From NCBI GenBank assembly GCA_030635835.1, contig DAOVYB010000010.1, positions 1 to 19,016 on the forward strand: a stretch of DNA of 19,016 nt. The letters are read 5' to 3'. The translations under genes and the position numbers were made by a program. This stretch comes from Gammaproteobacteria bacterium. Its GTDB lineage: Bacteria > Pseudomonadota > Gammaproteobacteria > UBA6429. The notes beneath the pieces were generated by a model. That model had not been told where the DNA came from, did not search any database, and was given only the letters and a program-made list of their open reading frames with translations. Position 1 is the stretch's first letter; the number at the start of each line of letters is the position of its first letter. Of this stretch, positions 1 to 7,513 are shown one piece after another.

Positions 1-163
1 CTAATTCTGCTTTACATTTTTGATGTTGAGACTTGCATTTTTCAACTGAAATTTTAATGACTGTTCGTATCTTACTCTCATCTTTATTAATTAGAGTATA
101 AATAAACATCAACACTATAATAATAAGCAGAACAATGATGATATTCTTATTTAATCGTTTCAT
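1..163 (-). CDS. Partial hypothetical membrane protein, 3' end beyond the left edge
   Basis: An ATG at 163 opens a reading frame that stays open for 54 codons to the window edge. The N-terminus is basic and then strongly hydrophobic (KRLNKN, then about 17 residues rich in Ile, Leu, Val), followed by Tyr, Thr and charged residues. This looks like a single membrane anchor or uncleaved signal with the rest outside the cytoplasm. Two cysteines lie near the edge (EKCKSQHQKCK). The frame begins 30 bp after the stop of the Nudix-ThiE gene on the same strand, so it may be the last gene of that operon. No convincing ribosome-binding site precedes the ATG, and a TTG at 175 is an alternative. I do not recognise the family. 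It is not similar to YacG, ZapD or CoaE, which follow mutT in some relatives. Confidence 0.45.
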   Translation of the reverse strand, partial: MKRLNKNIIIVLLIIIVLMFIYTLINKDESKIRTVIKISVEKCKSQHQKCKAEL

Positions 164-193
164 AATATAAATCAAACAGTCTCAGTAGAATTT

Positions 194-1153
194 CTATATA
201 TTCCAAAAAGCACCAATGGCAGCAATTCCCTGAGCGCCATTATTTTTAGCCTCTTGTAAATTATTTTCATTCATTCCACCTAGCGCATATACAGGGACAC
301 AAGATTTATCTGTTAATTCCTTAAACTTTTCCCAGCCTAACGGAGTTGATTGAGGATGAGATAATGTTTTATTAACGGGTGACAGCACGATAAAATCAAC
401 TTTCTTTTCTTCAGCGACTAACAACTCCTCATGATTATGAGTTGATGTTGAAATCAATAATCCATCAAGTGTATCGTCAGAGGAAAAAGTTTGAATTTCT
501 TTTGAATTTAAATGTAAGCCATGACTAAATTTGAATGCCTGATAATGTTTATAGCTCTCAAATGAAGTATTTAATAATAACTTTACATTTTCTTTTTTGC
601 ATTGAAAAAAGATCTTCTCTGCATAATCAAAATAAACTTTGTCTGTTAAATCAGGCGCTCTAAACTGAATAAGCCGTATTCCTGTTTTTATAGCATCTTG
701 AATTCTGGTTATCAGAACATTCTCATCAAGAAAATGACCCGTGATCATATATTTATCGGGTAATTGAATAGATTTTATAATTGGTAAATTTGCGGCAGGA
801 AAATCATATAAAGACAATTCATTTTTTTTTATCCAGTTTATTGTTTGCCCTTCTTTACCAAAAGCTTCACCGGTAAATTCATCAATACTCCATACATCTA
901 ATAAAACGGACTTATCATCATAATTATGATGTATACGAATGAGTGGACAGGCCTGAGTAAACGTTATCCCAATTTCTTCGAATAATTCTCGCTTTAATGC
1001 TTCTAAAACAGATTCATTATTTTCTACTTTGCCACCAGGAAATTCCCACAAATCACCTTGATGAGAGTCTTTAGGACGCTTAGCTAGCAGTAATTGACCA
1101 TGCTGATTTTGTATGACGCCAACCGCAACATGGACAATATTTAGTGATGACAT
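194..1153 (-). CDS. Nudix (MutT-type) hydrolase fused to a ThiE/TenI-like barrel
   Basis: Residues 1 to about 130 form a MutT-like Nudix domain. The Nudix box is complete at residues 41-63 (G, five residues, E, seven residues, RE, LF, EE, I, G, I), which predicts metal-dependent nucleoside triphosphate pyrophosphohydrolase activity, in this family typically 8-oxo-dGTP clean-up. Residues about 134-319 are a TIM-barrel of the ThiE/TenI type, recognisable by QFRAPD, GLHL, LSPVNKT and ALGGM. The usual ThiE ligand residues look altered: the QLR.K-type motif reads QFRAPD, the INDR motif reads LLNTS, and the Asp after GVHLGQ is absent. Thiamine-phosphate synthase activity is therefore doubtful. This two-domain architecture is known from gammaproteobacteria, and the position after secA-argJ is the usual mutT locus. 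The start at 1153 places the Nudix beta strand (HVAVGVI) correctly but has no obvious Shine-Dalgarno. Confidence 0.93.
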   Translation of the reverse strand: MSSLNIVHVAVGVIQNQHGQLLLAKRPKDSHQGDLWEFPGGKVENNESVLEALKRELFEEIGITFTQACPLIRIHHNYDDKSVLLDVWSIDEFTGEAFGKEGQTINWIKKNELSLYDFPAANLPIIKSIQLPDKYMITGHFLDENVLITRIQDAIKTGIRLIQFRAPDLTDKVYFDYAEKIFFQCKKENVKLLLNTSFESYKHYQAFKFSHGLHLNSKEIQTFSSDDTLDGLLISTSTHNHEELLVAEEKKVDFIVLSPVNKTLSHPQSTPLGWEKFKELTDKSCVPVYALGGMNENNLQEAKNNGAQGIAAIGAFWNI

Positions 1154-1186
1154 AATTGAAAATAGTCTTTGAAAATGAAAATCATA

Positions 1187-1201
1187 ACTGATTTAATCAG
1201 T
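1187..1201 (-). repeat. Short inverted repeat between argJ and the Nudix-ThiE gene
   Basis: The 61-bp gap contains ACTGATT and its exact reverse complement AATCAGT around a single central base. The stem would be AT-rich and there is no uridine run after it on the minus strand, so it is at best a weak terminator or pause site. It may also be chance. Confidence 0.25.
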
Positions 1202-1214
1202 CACTTATTGATAT

Positions 1215-2429
1215 TTAAGTACGGTACTCGGCATTAATCCGGACATAGTCATAAGAAAAATCACAAGTCCAAACCTTAATTTCTTTTTCGCCCCGCGCTA
1301 AATCAATATGAATAGTGATATCACTTTTATCCATGACTACCTGACCTCTATCCTCAGTATAGTCGTTCGCTTTTTCACCATTGCGTACGATATAAACATC
1401 ACCAAGTGAAATATTGACTATATTAAGGTCAAAATCTGTAACACCAGCACGACCAACAGCGGCTAAAATCCGACCCCAGTTTGGATCACTGGCAAAGAAG
1501 GCCGTTTTTACTAAAGGTGAATGCGCAACGGTATAAGCAACGTCTTTTGCTTCCTCTTCACTCTTACAACCGGTAACAGATACAGTAATAAGCTTGGTAG
1601 CACCTTCACCATCACGAATCATTTCTTTCGCCAGCTCTTCACAAACGTCAGTTAATACTTGTTGAAAAGCGATAAGTTCATCTGAACCTTTTGTTAGTTC
1701 AATATCTGACTGACCTGTTGCCATTAAGATAGCTGAATCATTAGTCGAAGTATCACCATCAACCGTGATCCGGTTAAAGGAATGATTAACAGCTTCCAAC
1801 AAACAATCTTGTAATAACAGTTTATCGATTTTTGCATCAGTCGCAATATAGGCAAGCATAGTCGCCATATCCGGCCGTATCATACCAGAGCCTTTTGCAA
1901 TACCACTGATCGTAATACTCTGCTCATTAACCTCAAGAGTCCGTGTGAAAGCTTTAGCTACCGTATCTGTTGTTAAAATGCCATTTGCGGCATTTTTCCA
2001 GTTATCTTCAGCTAAATTATCATAAGCGCTTTTGATTGCTTTAGAAAATTTGTTCATTGGTAAATATTCACCAATCACACCTGTAGAAAAAGGTAGAACT
2101 TCAGATACTTTTGAAGAAGCAACTTCTGCAACCATCTCACAACTAGAGATAGCATCAGCGATACCTTGCTGACCCGTACCCGCATTTGCGTTACCGGTGT
2201 TGATAAGTAAATATTTAGGACTAGATTGAAGTAAGTGTTTTTTAGATATAGATACTGGTGCGGCACAAAAAGCATTTTGCGTGAAGACCGCTGCAGTTTG
2301 TGTTCCTTCAGCAAGTTCAATTAAAACCAAATCCTGATGGTTTTCTTTTTTAATTCCCGCGCAGGCAACACCTAATCGTATTCCTGCAACCGGAAATTTT
2401 TCAAACTGAATATTTTTTTCTGTTGTCAT
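1215..2429 (-). CDS. argJ: Bifunctional ornithine acetyltransferase / N-acetylglutamate synthase ArgJ
   Basis: This enzyme of arginine biosynthesis moves the acetyl group from N-acetylornithine to glutamate and, in its bifunctional form, can also use acetyl-CoA. The precursor self-cleaves before the Thr of the KGSGMIRPDMATML motif (Thr about 190 with this start), and that Thr becomes the N-terminal nucleophile of the beta chain. Other family hallmarks are NTGNANA near 77-83, FSTGVIGE, the FNRITVDGDTSTNDS segment and DPNWGRILAAVGRAG towards the C-terminus. The frame extends four codons further up to a TTG at 2441. I chose the ATG at 2429 because GGTG lies about 7 nt before it and family members begin close to this point, giving 404 residues. 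It is 51 bp downstream of secA on the same strand and probably cotranscribed with it. Whether the bifunctional or only the transferase activity applies cannot be read from the sequence. Confidence 0.96.
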   Translation of the reverse strand: MTTEKNIQFEKFPVAGIRLGVACAGIKKENHQDLVLIELAEGTQTAAVFTQNAFCAAPVSISKKHLLQSSPKYLLINTGNANAGTGQQGIADAISSCEMVAEVASSKVSEVLPFSTGVIGEYLPMNKFSKAIKSAYDNLAEDNWKNAANGILTTDTVAKAFTRTLEVNEQSITISGIAKGSGMIRPDMATMLAYIATDAKIDKLLLQDCLLEAVNHSFNRITVDGDTSTNDSAILMATGQSDIELTKGSDELIAFQQVLTDVCEELAKEMIRDGEGATKLITVSVTGCKSEEEAKDVAYTVAHSPLVKTAFFASDPNWGRILAAVGRAGVTDFDLNIVNISLGDVYIVRNGEKANDYTEDRGQVVMDKSDITIHIDLARGEKEIKVWTCDFSYDYVRINAEYRT

Positions 2430-2480
2430 TTTGTTCACCAAACTTTTCGTAATCTGATCATAAAAATCAGAGCATCACGA

Positions 2481-5174
2481 TTAGTTAAGTTTACCGTGAC
2501 ACTGTTTATATTTTTTTCCTGAACCACATGGGCAAGGTTCGTTTCGACCTACTTTTCGTTCATCTCGAACAAAAGGTGTATGCTCTTCTTCAGTTTCAGT
2601 TGTTCCCATGGCTGAAGCAGACTCATGTTGATATTCAATATCACCACTACTTTGTCGTCGTTGTGCTTCCATTGCTTCAATTTCTTCATCACTGCGAACC
2701 TGAACACGACTCAGGATAGTCACAACATCATGCTTAATTCGTTCCAGCATTTCCGTAAACATTTCAAACGATTCGCGTTTATATTCCTGTTTAGGATCTT
2801 TTTGCGCATAACCTCGCAAGTGAATACCTTGTCGAAGTTGATCCATTGTAGCCAGATGTTCTTTCCACTGAGAATCAAGCACCTGTAACATAACCGCCTT
2901 TTCAATATGGCGCATTGTTTCAGAACCAGCTTCTTTTTCCTTTTCTACATAGGCGCTAACGATATTATTCAGTGTTTTTTCCCGAAGCGACTCTTCATGT
3001 AAGCTGGAATCTTCTTTTAACCATTCACGTACATTGCTCTCGACACCAAACTCACCTTCAATATTTTCTTCCAGACCAGGTAAGTCCCACTGTTCTTCAA
3101 TACTCTGTGGAGGAATATATGCATTAATAATTTCATTCACCACATCTGAACGAATCGCTTCAATACTATCTGAAATATCAGACAGCTTCATAAGCTCATT
3201 ACGCTGAGTATAGATAACTTTACGCTGATCATTGGCGACATCATCATACTCAAGCAGTTGTTTTCGCATATCAAAGTTATGGCCTTCAACTTTGCGTTGT
3301 GCATTCTCGATAGCTTTACTTACCCAGGGATGTTCAATCGCTTCACCGTCTTCCATACCTAAACGTTGCATTAATCCTGCAACGCGTTCAGAAGCAAAAA
3401 TCCGCATCAGGTTATCTTCTAATGACAAATAAAAGTGTGACGAGCCTTTATCACCCTGACGACCTGCACGCCCTCGTAACTGGTTATCAACACGGCGCGA
3501 TTCATTTCTTTCCGTACCAATAATATGTAAACCACCCGTTTCAACAACAGTATTATGGCGTTCCTGCCATGCAACTTTACGTTTACCGATTGTCGCTTCA
3601 TCAGGATTTCCTAAGGCAGCTAATTCAGAATCAAAGTTACCACCTAAAACAATATCAGTACCACGACCCGCCATATTTGTGGCTATTGTTATCGCACCAG
3701 GTTGCCCTGCTTGTGCCACAATATCTGCTTCACGTTCGTGTTGTTTTGCATTCAACACTTCGTGTTTAATTTTAGCTTTTTTCAATAAGCCAGAAAGAAA
3801 CTCAGATACTTCAATTGATGATGTGCCCACTAATACCGGCTGGCCACGCTTGTTACAGTCGACAATATCTTCAATAATGGCATTAAACTTCTCATTTATG
3901 GTCAGGAAGACCTGATCAACACGATCATCCCTTACCATTGAACGATGCGTTGGGACAACCACAACTTCCAAGCCATAAATTTGCTGGAACTCATAGGCTT
4001 CGGTATCGGCAGTCCCTGTCATACCCGATAACTTTTCATACAGGCGGAAATAATTCTGGAACGTAATCGATGCCAGAGTCTGGTTTTCCTGCTGAATCGG
4101 TACACCTTCTTTTGCTTCCACCGCCTGATGTAAGCCATCTGACCAACGACGCCCAGGCATGGTACGGCCGGTGAACTCATCGACAATTACGATTTCATTC
4201 TCGGCAATAATATAATCCACATCTATCTGGTATAAGACGTGTGCTCTTAATGCTGCATTGACATGATGTAACAGATTAATATTTGAAACATCATAAAGAC
4301 TGGCATCTTCAGCCAGTAAGCCAACCTCAGCTAATAACTCTTCAACATGCTCATGACCTTCCTCAGTAAGGAATATCTGCTTATTCTTTTCTTCAACGGT
4401 ATAATCACCAGGGCCATCTTCTTCTTCTTGTTTGACCAGTTTTGGTACCAAAGTATTCACTTTATAATAATGCTCAGAACTGTCTTCTGCCGGCCCTGAG
4501 ATAATTAATGGTGTTCTGGCTTCATCAATAAGAATTGAATCGACTTCATCAATAATGGCAAAATGCTGGCCGCGCTGAAATTGTTCTTCACTGCTAAACG
4601 CCATATTGTCACGCAGGTAATCAAAACCAAATTCATTATTGGTTCCGTAGGTAATATCCGCGTTATAGGCTTTTTGTTTATCTTCATAAGGCATATCAGA
4701 CACAATCACGCCAACACTCATGCCGAGGAAGTTATATAACTTACCCATCCATTCAGCGTCACGTGTTGCCAGATAATCATTTACCGTAATAATATGTACG
4801 CCCTTAGCCGTTAAAGCATTCAGATAAGCCGGCAAGGTAGACATTAGCGTTTTACCTTCACCTGTTCTCATTTCAGAGATCTTGCCGTCATGTAGCACCA
4901 TGCCACCAATCATTTGCACATCATAGTGACGCAGTCCTAAAGCACGCTGACTAGCTTCTCTTACCGTTGCAAAGGCTTCTGGCAGCAGTGTATTTAGCTC
5001 TTCACTCTGCTCTAAACGCTTCCGAAATTCTTCCGTTTTAGCTTTCAATTGTTCGTCAGTTAAAGACTGCAAGCCTGACTCAAGGTCATTAATTTGCGCC
5101 ACAATTTTGCGCATAGCTTTTACGAGTCTTTCGTTACGACTACCAAATATCTTTTTAAAAAATTTTCCAACCAT
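2481..5174 (-). CDS. secA: Preprotein translocase ATPase SecA
   Basis: SecA is the motor ATPase that drives precursor proteins through SecYEG. The protein is full length (897 residues; E. coli has 901). It has the Walker A motif MRTGEGKT (102-109), the Walker B/DEVD motif (209-212) within [15 protein letters not shown], the second motor domain with [10 protein letters not shown] and [11 protein letters not shown], and the C-terminal zinc-binding SEC-C tail with Cys881, Cys883, Cys892 and His893. That tail binds SecB and phospholipid in E. coli. The ATG at 5174 gives the conserved N-terminus [16 protein letters not shown]. The ribosome-binding site is weak (AAAGA about 5 nt before). The upstream gene is a CapA-like lipoprotein, not secM. 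The 135-bp gap before secA carries a TATAAT box and a short in-phase open frame (separate entries). Confidence 0.99.
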   Translation of the reverse strand: MVGKFFKKIFGSRNERLVKAMRKIVAQINDLESGLQSLTDEQLKAKTEEFRKRLEQSEELNTLLPEAFATVREASQRALGLRHYDVQMIGGMVLHDGKISEMRTGEGKTLMSTLPAYLNALTAKGVHIITVNDYLATRDAEWMGKLYNFLGMSVGVIVSDMPYEDKQKAYNADITYGTNNEFGFDYLRDNMAFSSEEQFQRGQHFAIIDEVDSILIDEARTPLIISGPAEDSSEHYYKVNTLVPKLVKQEEEDGPGDYTVEEKNKQIFLTEEGHEHVEELLAEVGLLAEDASLYDVSNINLLHHVNAALRAHVLYQIDVDYIIAENEIVIVDEFTGRTMPGRRWSDGLHQAVEAKEGVPIQQENQTLASITFQNYFRLYEKLSGMTGTADTEAYEFQQIYGLEVVVVPTHRSMVRDDRVDQVFLTINEKFNAIIEDIVDCNKRGQPVLVGTSSIEVSEFLSGLLKKAKIKHEVLNAKQHEREADIVAQAGQPGAITIATNMAGRGTDIVLGGNFDSELAALGNPDEATIGKRKVAWQERHNTVVETGGLHIIGTERNESRRVDNQLRGRAGRQGDKGSSHFYLSLEDNLMRIFASERVAGLMQRLGMEDGEAIEHPWVSKAIENAQRKVEGHNFDMRKQLLEYDDVANDQRKVIYTQRNELMKLSDISDSIEAIRSDVVNEIINAYIPPQSIEEQWDLPGLEENIEGEFGVESNVREWLKEDSSLHEESLREKTLNNIVSAYVEKEKEAGSETMRHIEKAVMLQVLDSQWKEHLATMDQLRQGIHLRGYAQKDPKQEYKRESFEMFTEMLERIKHDVVTILSRVQVRSDEEIEAMEAQRRQSSGDIEYQHESASAMGTTETEEEHTPFVRDERKVGRNEPCPCGSGKKYKQCHGKLN

Positions 5175-5180
5175 AATTCT

Positions 5181-5285
5181 TTATCTTTTATGTGCTTTAT
5201 GTAAGTACTTACTGACGAAATTTGCTATTACAGCAAAAGAAATTATACATTCATACCCTTTCGAGCGGCATATTCTACAGGCCAT
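5181..5285 (-). CDS. Candidate 34-residue leader peptide upstream of secA
   Basis: A minus-strand ATG at 5285 opens 34 codons ending with TAA at 5181-5183, only 6 nt before the secA ATG and in the same reading phase as secA. The predicted peptide starts MACRICRSKGYEC, continues with a moderately hydrophobic stretch (IISFAVIANFV) and ends basic (HKAHKR). A basic start followed by a hydrophobic segment resembles a minimal signal sequence, so by position and character it could be a SecM-like sensor or coupling leader. Points against it: no Shine-Dalgarno before the ATG, a TATAAT box inside the frame, small size, and no recognisable homologue. It could simply be random open frame. Confidence 0.22.
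   Translation of the reverse strand: MACRICRSKGYECIISFAVIANFVSKYLHKAHKR
5201..5237 (-). promoter_or_regulatory. Two inverted repeats in the secA leader
   Basis: Positions 5221-5237 hold TTTGCT and its exact reverse complement AGCAAA separated by 5 nt. Positions 5201-5212 hold the perfect 12-bp palindrome GTAAGTACTTAC, ending 26 nt before the secA start codon. If the TATAAT at 5242-5247 is used, the first repeat lies around the transcription start and the second in the 5' leader. They may be protein-binding sites or small RNA hairpins. The first could also be a weak end signal for the CapA-like gene, but it has only three following uridines. Confidence 0.35.
5242..5270 (-). promoter_or_regulatory. 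Likely secA promoter
   Basis: On the minus strand a perfect TATAAT (5247 down to 5242) is preceded directly by TG. At 17-bp spacing the -35 position reads TGCCGC, a poor match to TTGACA, so an activator or the TG contact would have to help. Transcription would begin near 5235 and leave a leader of about 60 nt. It lies in the only long gap before secA. Confidence 0.5.
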
Positions 5286-5293
5286 AGCGGCAT
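5264..5293. repeat. 8-bp direct repeat AGCGGCAT, 22 bp apart, upstream of the secA -10 box
   Basis: The plus strand reads AGCGGCAT at 5264-5271 and again at 5286-5293. The start-to-start spacing of 22 bp is close to two helical turns, and the proximal copy covers the -35 position of the proposed secA promoter. This layout suits a tandem-site regulator. Eight matching bases can also occur by chance. Confidence 0.35.
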
Positions 5294-5309
5294 TTGTCCT
5301 GCTTTAGAA

Positions 5310-6449
5310 TCAATGCTTTAAACTGGCTTTTTGATTAGCTGTTTGAGAAATAGAATGAGGGGTTATTATGCCATTTTCAGAAAAATACAACTCTGTATCA
5401 GGAAAATCTTCTTTAGTGAGTTGCTGAATAAGTTTTGCCGCTCTTTGCTGTTTATCAAGTTGTGTTCCTTGAGGGCGATGTTGGCGAGCTGAAATAATTT
5501 GCCCACGTTTAAAACGTCCATTAGGTGACAAAGTTACCGTTAATATGGGCGCAGTACCATAATCACCGGTAATTCTCATTCCCTGGTAAGTAGTAAAATT
5601 CCCCAAGCTATAAGCAATAAGCCTGTTTTTATATAATTCCAGTGCTCTTGGCACATGGGGTCCATGTCCAATCACCAAATCAGCTCCTGCATCGATAACA
5701 GCACGGCTAAACTTCACCACATCACCACGATCTTCACCATAGAACATCTCATTCTTAAATGGGATATGCTGAACATCCTTACCTTCTGCGCCGGCATGTA
5801 TGGATACAAACACCAGATCTGAAGTTTCGACCAGCGCTTTAACCTGTTTAACGGCTAAAGGGATATCTAATAAATCATGTGATCCACCAAATGGAGCAAA
5901 GGCTATCCACGTTACATCAAGGCCTTTTACCTTCCACAGTGCGATATCACCAACCCGGCCTGTATGATGTAATCCAACTGCATCAAGCGCCTGCATAGAA
6001 GCTGACCGTCCTTCTTCACCAAAGTCACGCGCATGGTTATTTGCCAGACTTAAAATGTCGAACCCGGCTAATTTGAGATATTTGGCATAATGCGGAGGAG
6101 AACGAAATACATAGCAGGAAGAACTATTCTTGCACTTTTTAGCTGCTTCACCACCATTGAGTAACACGCCTTCCAAATTACCGAAGGTTATATCAGCACT
6201 ATTTAGGCTAGGTGTAATCGCATTAAGTAAGTGAGCACCATCATTAGGCGCTAATCGATTATCAGGAAAATTTGTCCCCAGCATAATGTCACCCACAGCT
6301 GTGATATTTATATCAGGTTTGTTTTTGATAAGCTCTACCTGAGATTTCAGGTCATCATTTGTTTGAGTGCAACAAACAGGTAACGCGCAGCCAGAAAGGC
6401 TTAGAATAATAAATAGGAGAAAAAGAGAATAAAAAGGGAATGTTTTCAC
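5310..6449 (-). CDS. CapA-family (PGA synthesis-type metallophosphatase-like) lipoprotein
   Basis: The first 21 residues are a lipoprotein signal: KTFPFY, a hydrophobic stretch, then the lipobox LSGC with Cys21. The mature protein has all marks of the CapA fold: GDIMLG (53-58), FGNLEG (89-94), NNHARDFG (137-144), SIHAG (216-220), GHGPHVP (261-267) and SLGNF (281-285). CapA was named for poly-gamma-glutamate capsule synthesis, but most relatives are uncharacterised, metallophosphatase-like envelope proteins. No capB, capC or other capsule gene is present, so a PGA role should not be assumed. Length is 379 residues. The start is a GTG at 6449. It is required to keep the signal peptide and has no clear ribosome-binding site. 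A strong hairpin ends 14 nt upstream. The gene stands between the M23 peptidase and secA, where enterobacteria have secM. Confidence 0.92.
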   Translation of the reverse strand: MKTFPFYSLFLLFIILSLSGCALPVCCTQTNDDLKSQVELIKNKPDINITAVGDIMLGTNFPDNRLAPNDGAHLLNAITPSLNSADITFGNLEGVLLNGGEAAKKCKNSSSCYVFRSPPHYAKYLKLAGFDILSLANNHARDFGEEGRSASMQALDAVGLHHTGRVGDIALWKVKGLDVTWIAFAPFGGSHDLLDIPLAVKQVKALVETSDLVFVSIHAGAEGKDVQHIPFKNEMFYGEDRGDVVKFSRAVIDAGADLVIGHGPHVPRALELYKNRLIAYSLGNFTTYQGMRITGDYGTAPILTVTLSPNGRFKRGQIISARQHRPQGTQLDKQQRAAKLIQQLTKEDFPDTELYFSENGIITPHSISQTANQKASLKH

Positions 6450-6463
6450 GAAAATAAATAATC

Positions 6464-6495
6464 TTAAGCCAATACGAAAAAACGTATCGGCTTAA
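6464..6495 (-). terminator. 13-bp hairpin between the M23 peptidase and capA-like genes
   Basis: Arms 6464-6476 (TTAAGCCAATACG on the plus strand) and 6483-6495 (CGTATCGGCTTAA) pair over 13 bp around a six-base loop. The only imperfection is a G-U wobble in minus-strand RNA but an A-C clash in plus-strand RNA, so the structure suits minus-strand transcripts. It begins 9 nt after the stop of the peptidase gene. The following minus-strand sequence is AT-rich but has no clean uridine run, so it may terminate only partially, protect the 3' end, or affect the next start codon. Confidence 0.6.
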
Positions 6496-6503
6496 TCAAA
6501 AGT

Positions 6504-7433
6504 TTAACGTGAAGCGTGGATATATTTTTTAGGATTAACAGCCCGGCCATTTAAAAGAACTTCAAAATGGACGTGAGGACCTGTAGAACGCCCACTTGTA
6601 CCCATCTTAGCTACAATATGACCTTTTTTTACCGTATCGCCAACTTTCACTAAAAGCTCACTACTATGACCGTAACGAGTCGAATAACCATTACCATGAT
6701 TAATCTCAACCAAATTACCATAGCCAGAACGCTTACCAGAATATGTGATAACACCAGCGCCAACCGCTACAACATCTGACCCCATTTTACCGGCAAAATC
6801 TACACCAGAGTGATGTACGCGACGGCCATTAAACGGGTCTGTACGAATACCAAAATAAGAGGACAACCAACCACGAGTAATCGGACGACCTGCAGGCATG
6901 ACTTCTTCCTGTAGATTACGGTTCATCATCATAGTTTCTAAGACGCTGAGTTGTTGATTACGATCATCTAACTGTAATGACAAATTATTAAGTGAAGTCA
7001 TAAAGTCAGGAACCTGCATTTCAGCAGATAATTCATTCGCGGCAACCGGACCACCTTGAGCAGGAGACTGATTAAAATCAAACTCACCACTATCTAACTT
7101 AGCCATTGTTGTTAAACGTGAACCAAGAGCATCAATACGAATAACATGAGCCTGAAGCTTGCCTAAACGTAATGCTAAAGCATTCATATTCTCTTCAGCA
7201 TTCTTTGTCACTTCATCAATTTTGAGTCGTTGAACTTCCATTTCAGATTGCATAGCGACCATTAAATCATCAGGATTCGCCTGCATATAATGGATACCTA
7301 ATTTGTAACCTGAAAATAGAAACGTAGCGGGAAGTAAAACAAATACAGCCATTAAAACTGTGGCCATTTTCTTTTTATTCAGAGTAACTAAACCCGATGA
7401 TCCCTTTTTTCTTTTAAGCAGTATAATATTCAT
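6504..7433 (-). CDS. Membrane-anchored M23 family (LytM-type) peptidase
   Basis: This is a 309-residue envelope protein with a cytoplasmic basic N-terminus, one transmembrane segment at about 24-43, a helical region likely to form a coiled coil (about 60-110 and 145-175), and a C-terminal M23 domain from about 187. The zinc ligands of an active LytM peptidase are present: His208 and Asp212 in HSGVD, and His289 in HVHFE, with His256 (YGH) and His287 also conserved. It is therefore predicted to cut peptidoglycan cross-bridges, unlike the degenerate EnvC/NlpD-type activators. The start at 7433 has a clear GAGG 5-6 nt upstream, and the motif TTGAGGC occurs twice in tandem there. Linkage to lpxC, dciA and secA is typical of gammaproteobacteria without dnaC. 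Its substrate and regulators cannot be read from the sequence. Confidence 0.94.
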   Translation of the reverse strand: MNIILLKRKKGSSGLVTLNKKKMATVLMAVFVLLPATFLFSGYKLGIHYMQANPDDLMVAMQSEMEVQRLKIDEVTKNAEENMNALALRLGKLQAHVIRIDALGSRLTTMAKLDSGEFDFNQSPAQGGPVAANELSAEMQVPDFMTSLNNLSLQLDDRNQQLSVLETMMMNRNLQEEVMPAGRPITRGWLSSYFGIRTDPFNGRRVHHSGVDFAGKMGSDVVAVGAGVITYSGKRSGYGNLVEINHGNGYSTRYGHSSELLVKVGDTVKKGHIVAKMGTSGRSTGPHVHFEVLLNGRAVNPKKYIHASR

Positions 7434-7446
7434 GGAGCCTCAAAGC

Positions 7447-7475
7447 GCCTCAATTTTTTTATTTTAATGTATAAT
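7447..7475 (+). promoter_or_regulatory. Likely dciA promoter in the divergent gap
   Basis: The plus strand has a perfect TATAAT at 7470-7475, preceded directly by TG as in the secA leader. The -35 position at 17-bp spacing (7447-7452) reads GCCTCA and is poor. Transcription would begin near 7482, leaving about 32 nt before the dciA ATG. A minus-strand promoter for the M23 gene should also lie in this 80-bp gap, but only a poor candidate (TTGCGT with TATACA, 18 bp apart) is visible. Confidence 0.45.
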
Positions 7476-7513
7476 ATTTATCGGATAACGCACGCAAATC
7501 ATTAATATATATT

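Noticed and set aside
2430..2441. TTG start for argJ giving four extra residues
   Set aside because: The ATG at 2429 has better ribosome-binding spacing, and the extra residues are not part of the family.
2453..2471. TCTGAT/ATCAGA inverted repeat in the secA-argJ gap
   Set aside because: A 6-bp AT-rich stem with no uridine tail on the minus strand in a 51-bp gap. Its core resembles the repeat at 1187-1201, but not enough to claim a repeat family.
5107..5307. 66-codon plus-strand frame across the secA start and leader
   Set aside because: It overlaps the secA N-terminus antisense, has no ribosome-binding site, and its hydrophobic look comes from AT-rich DNA.
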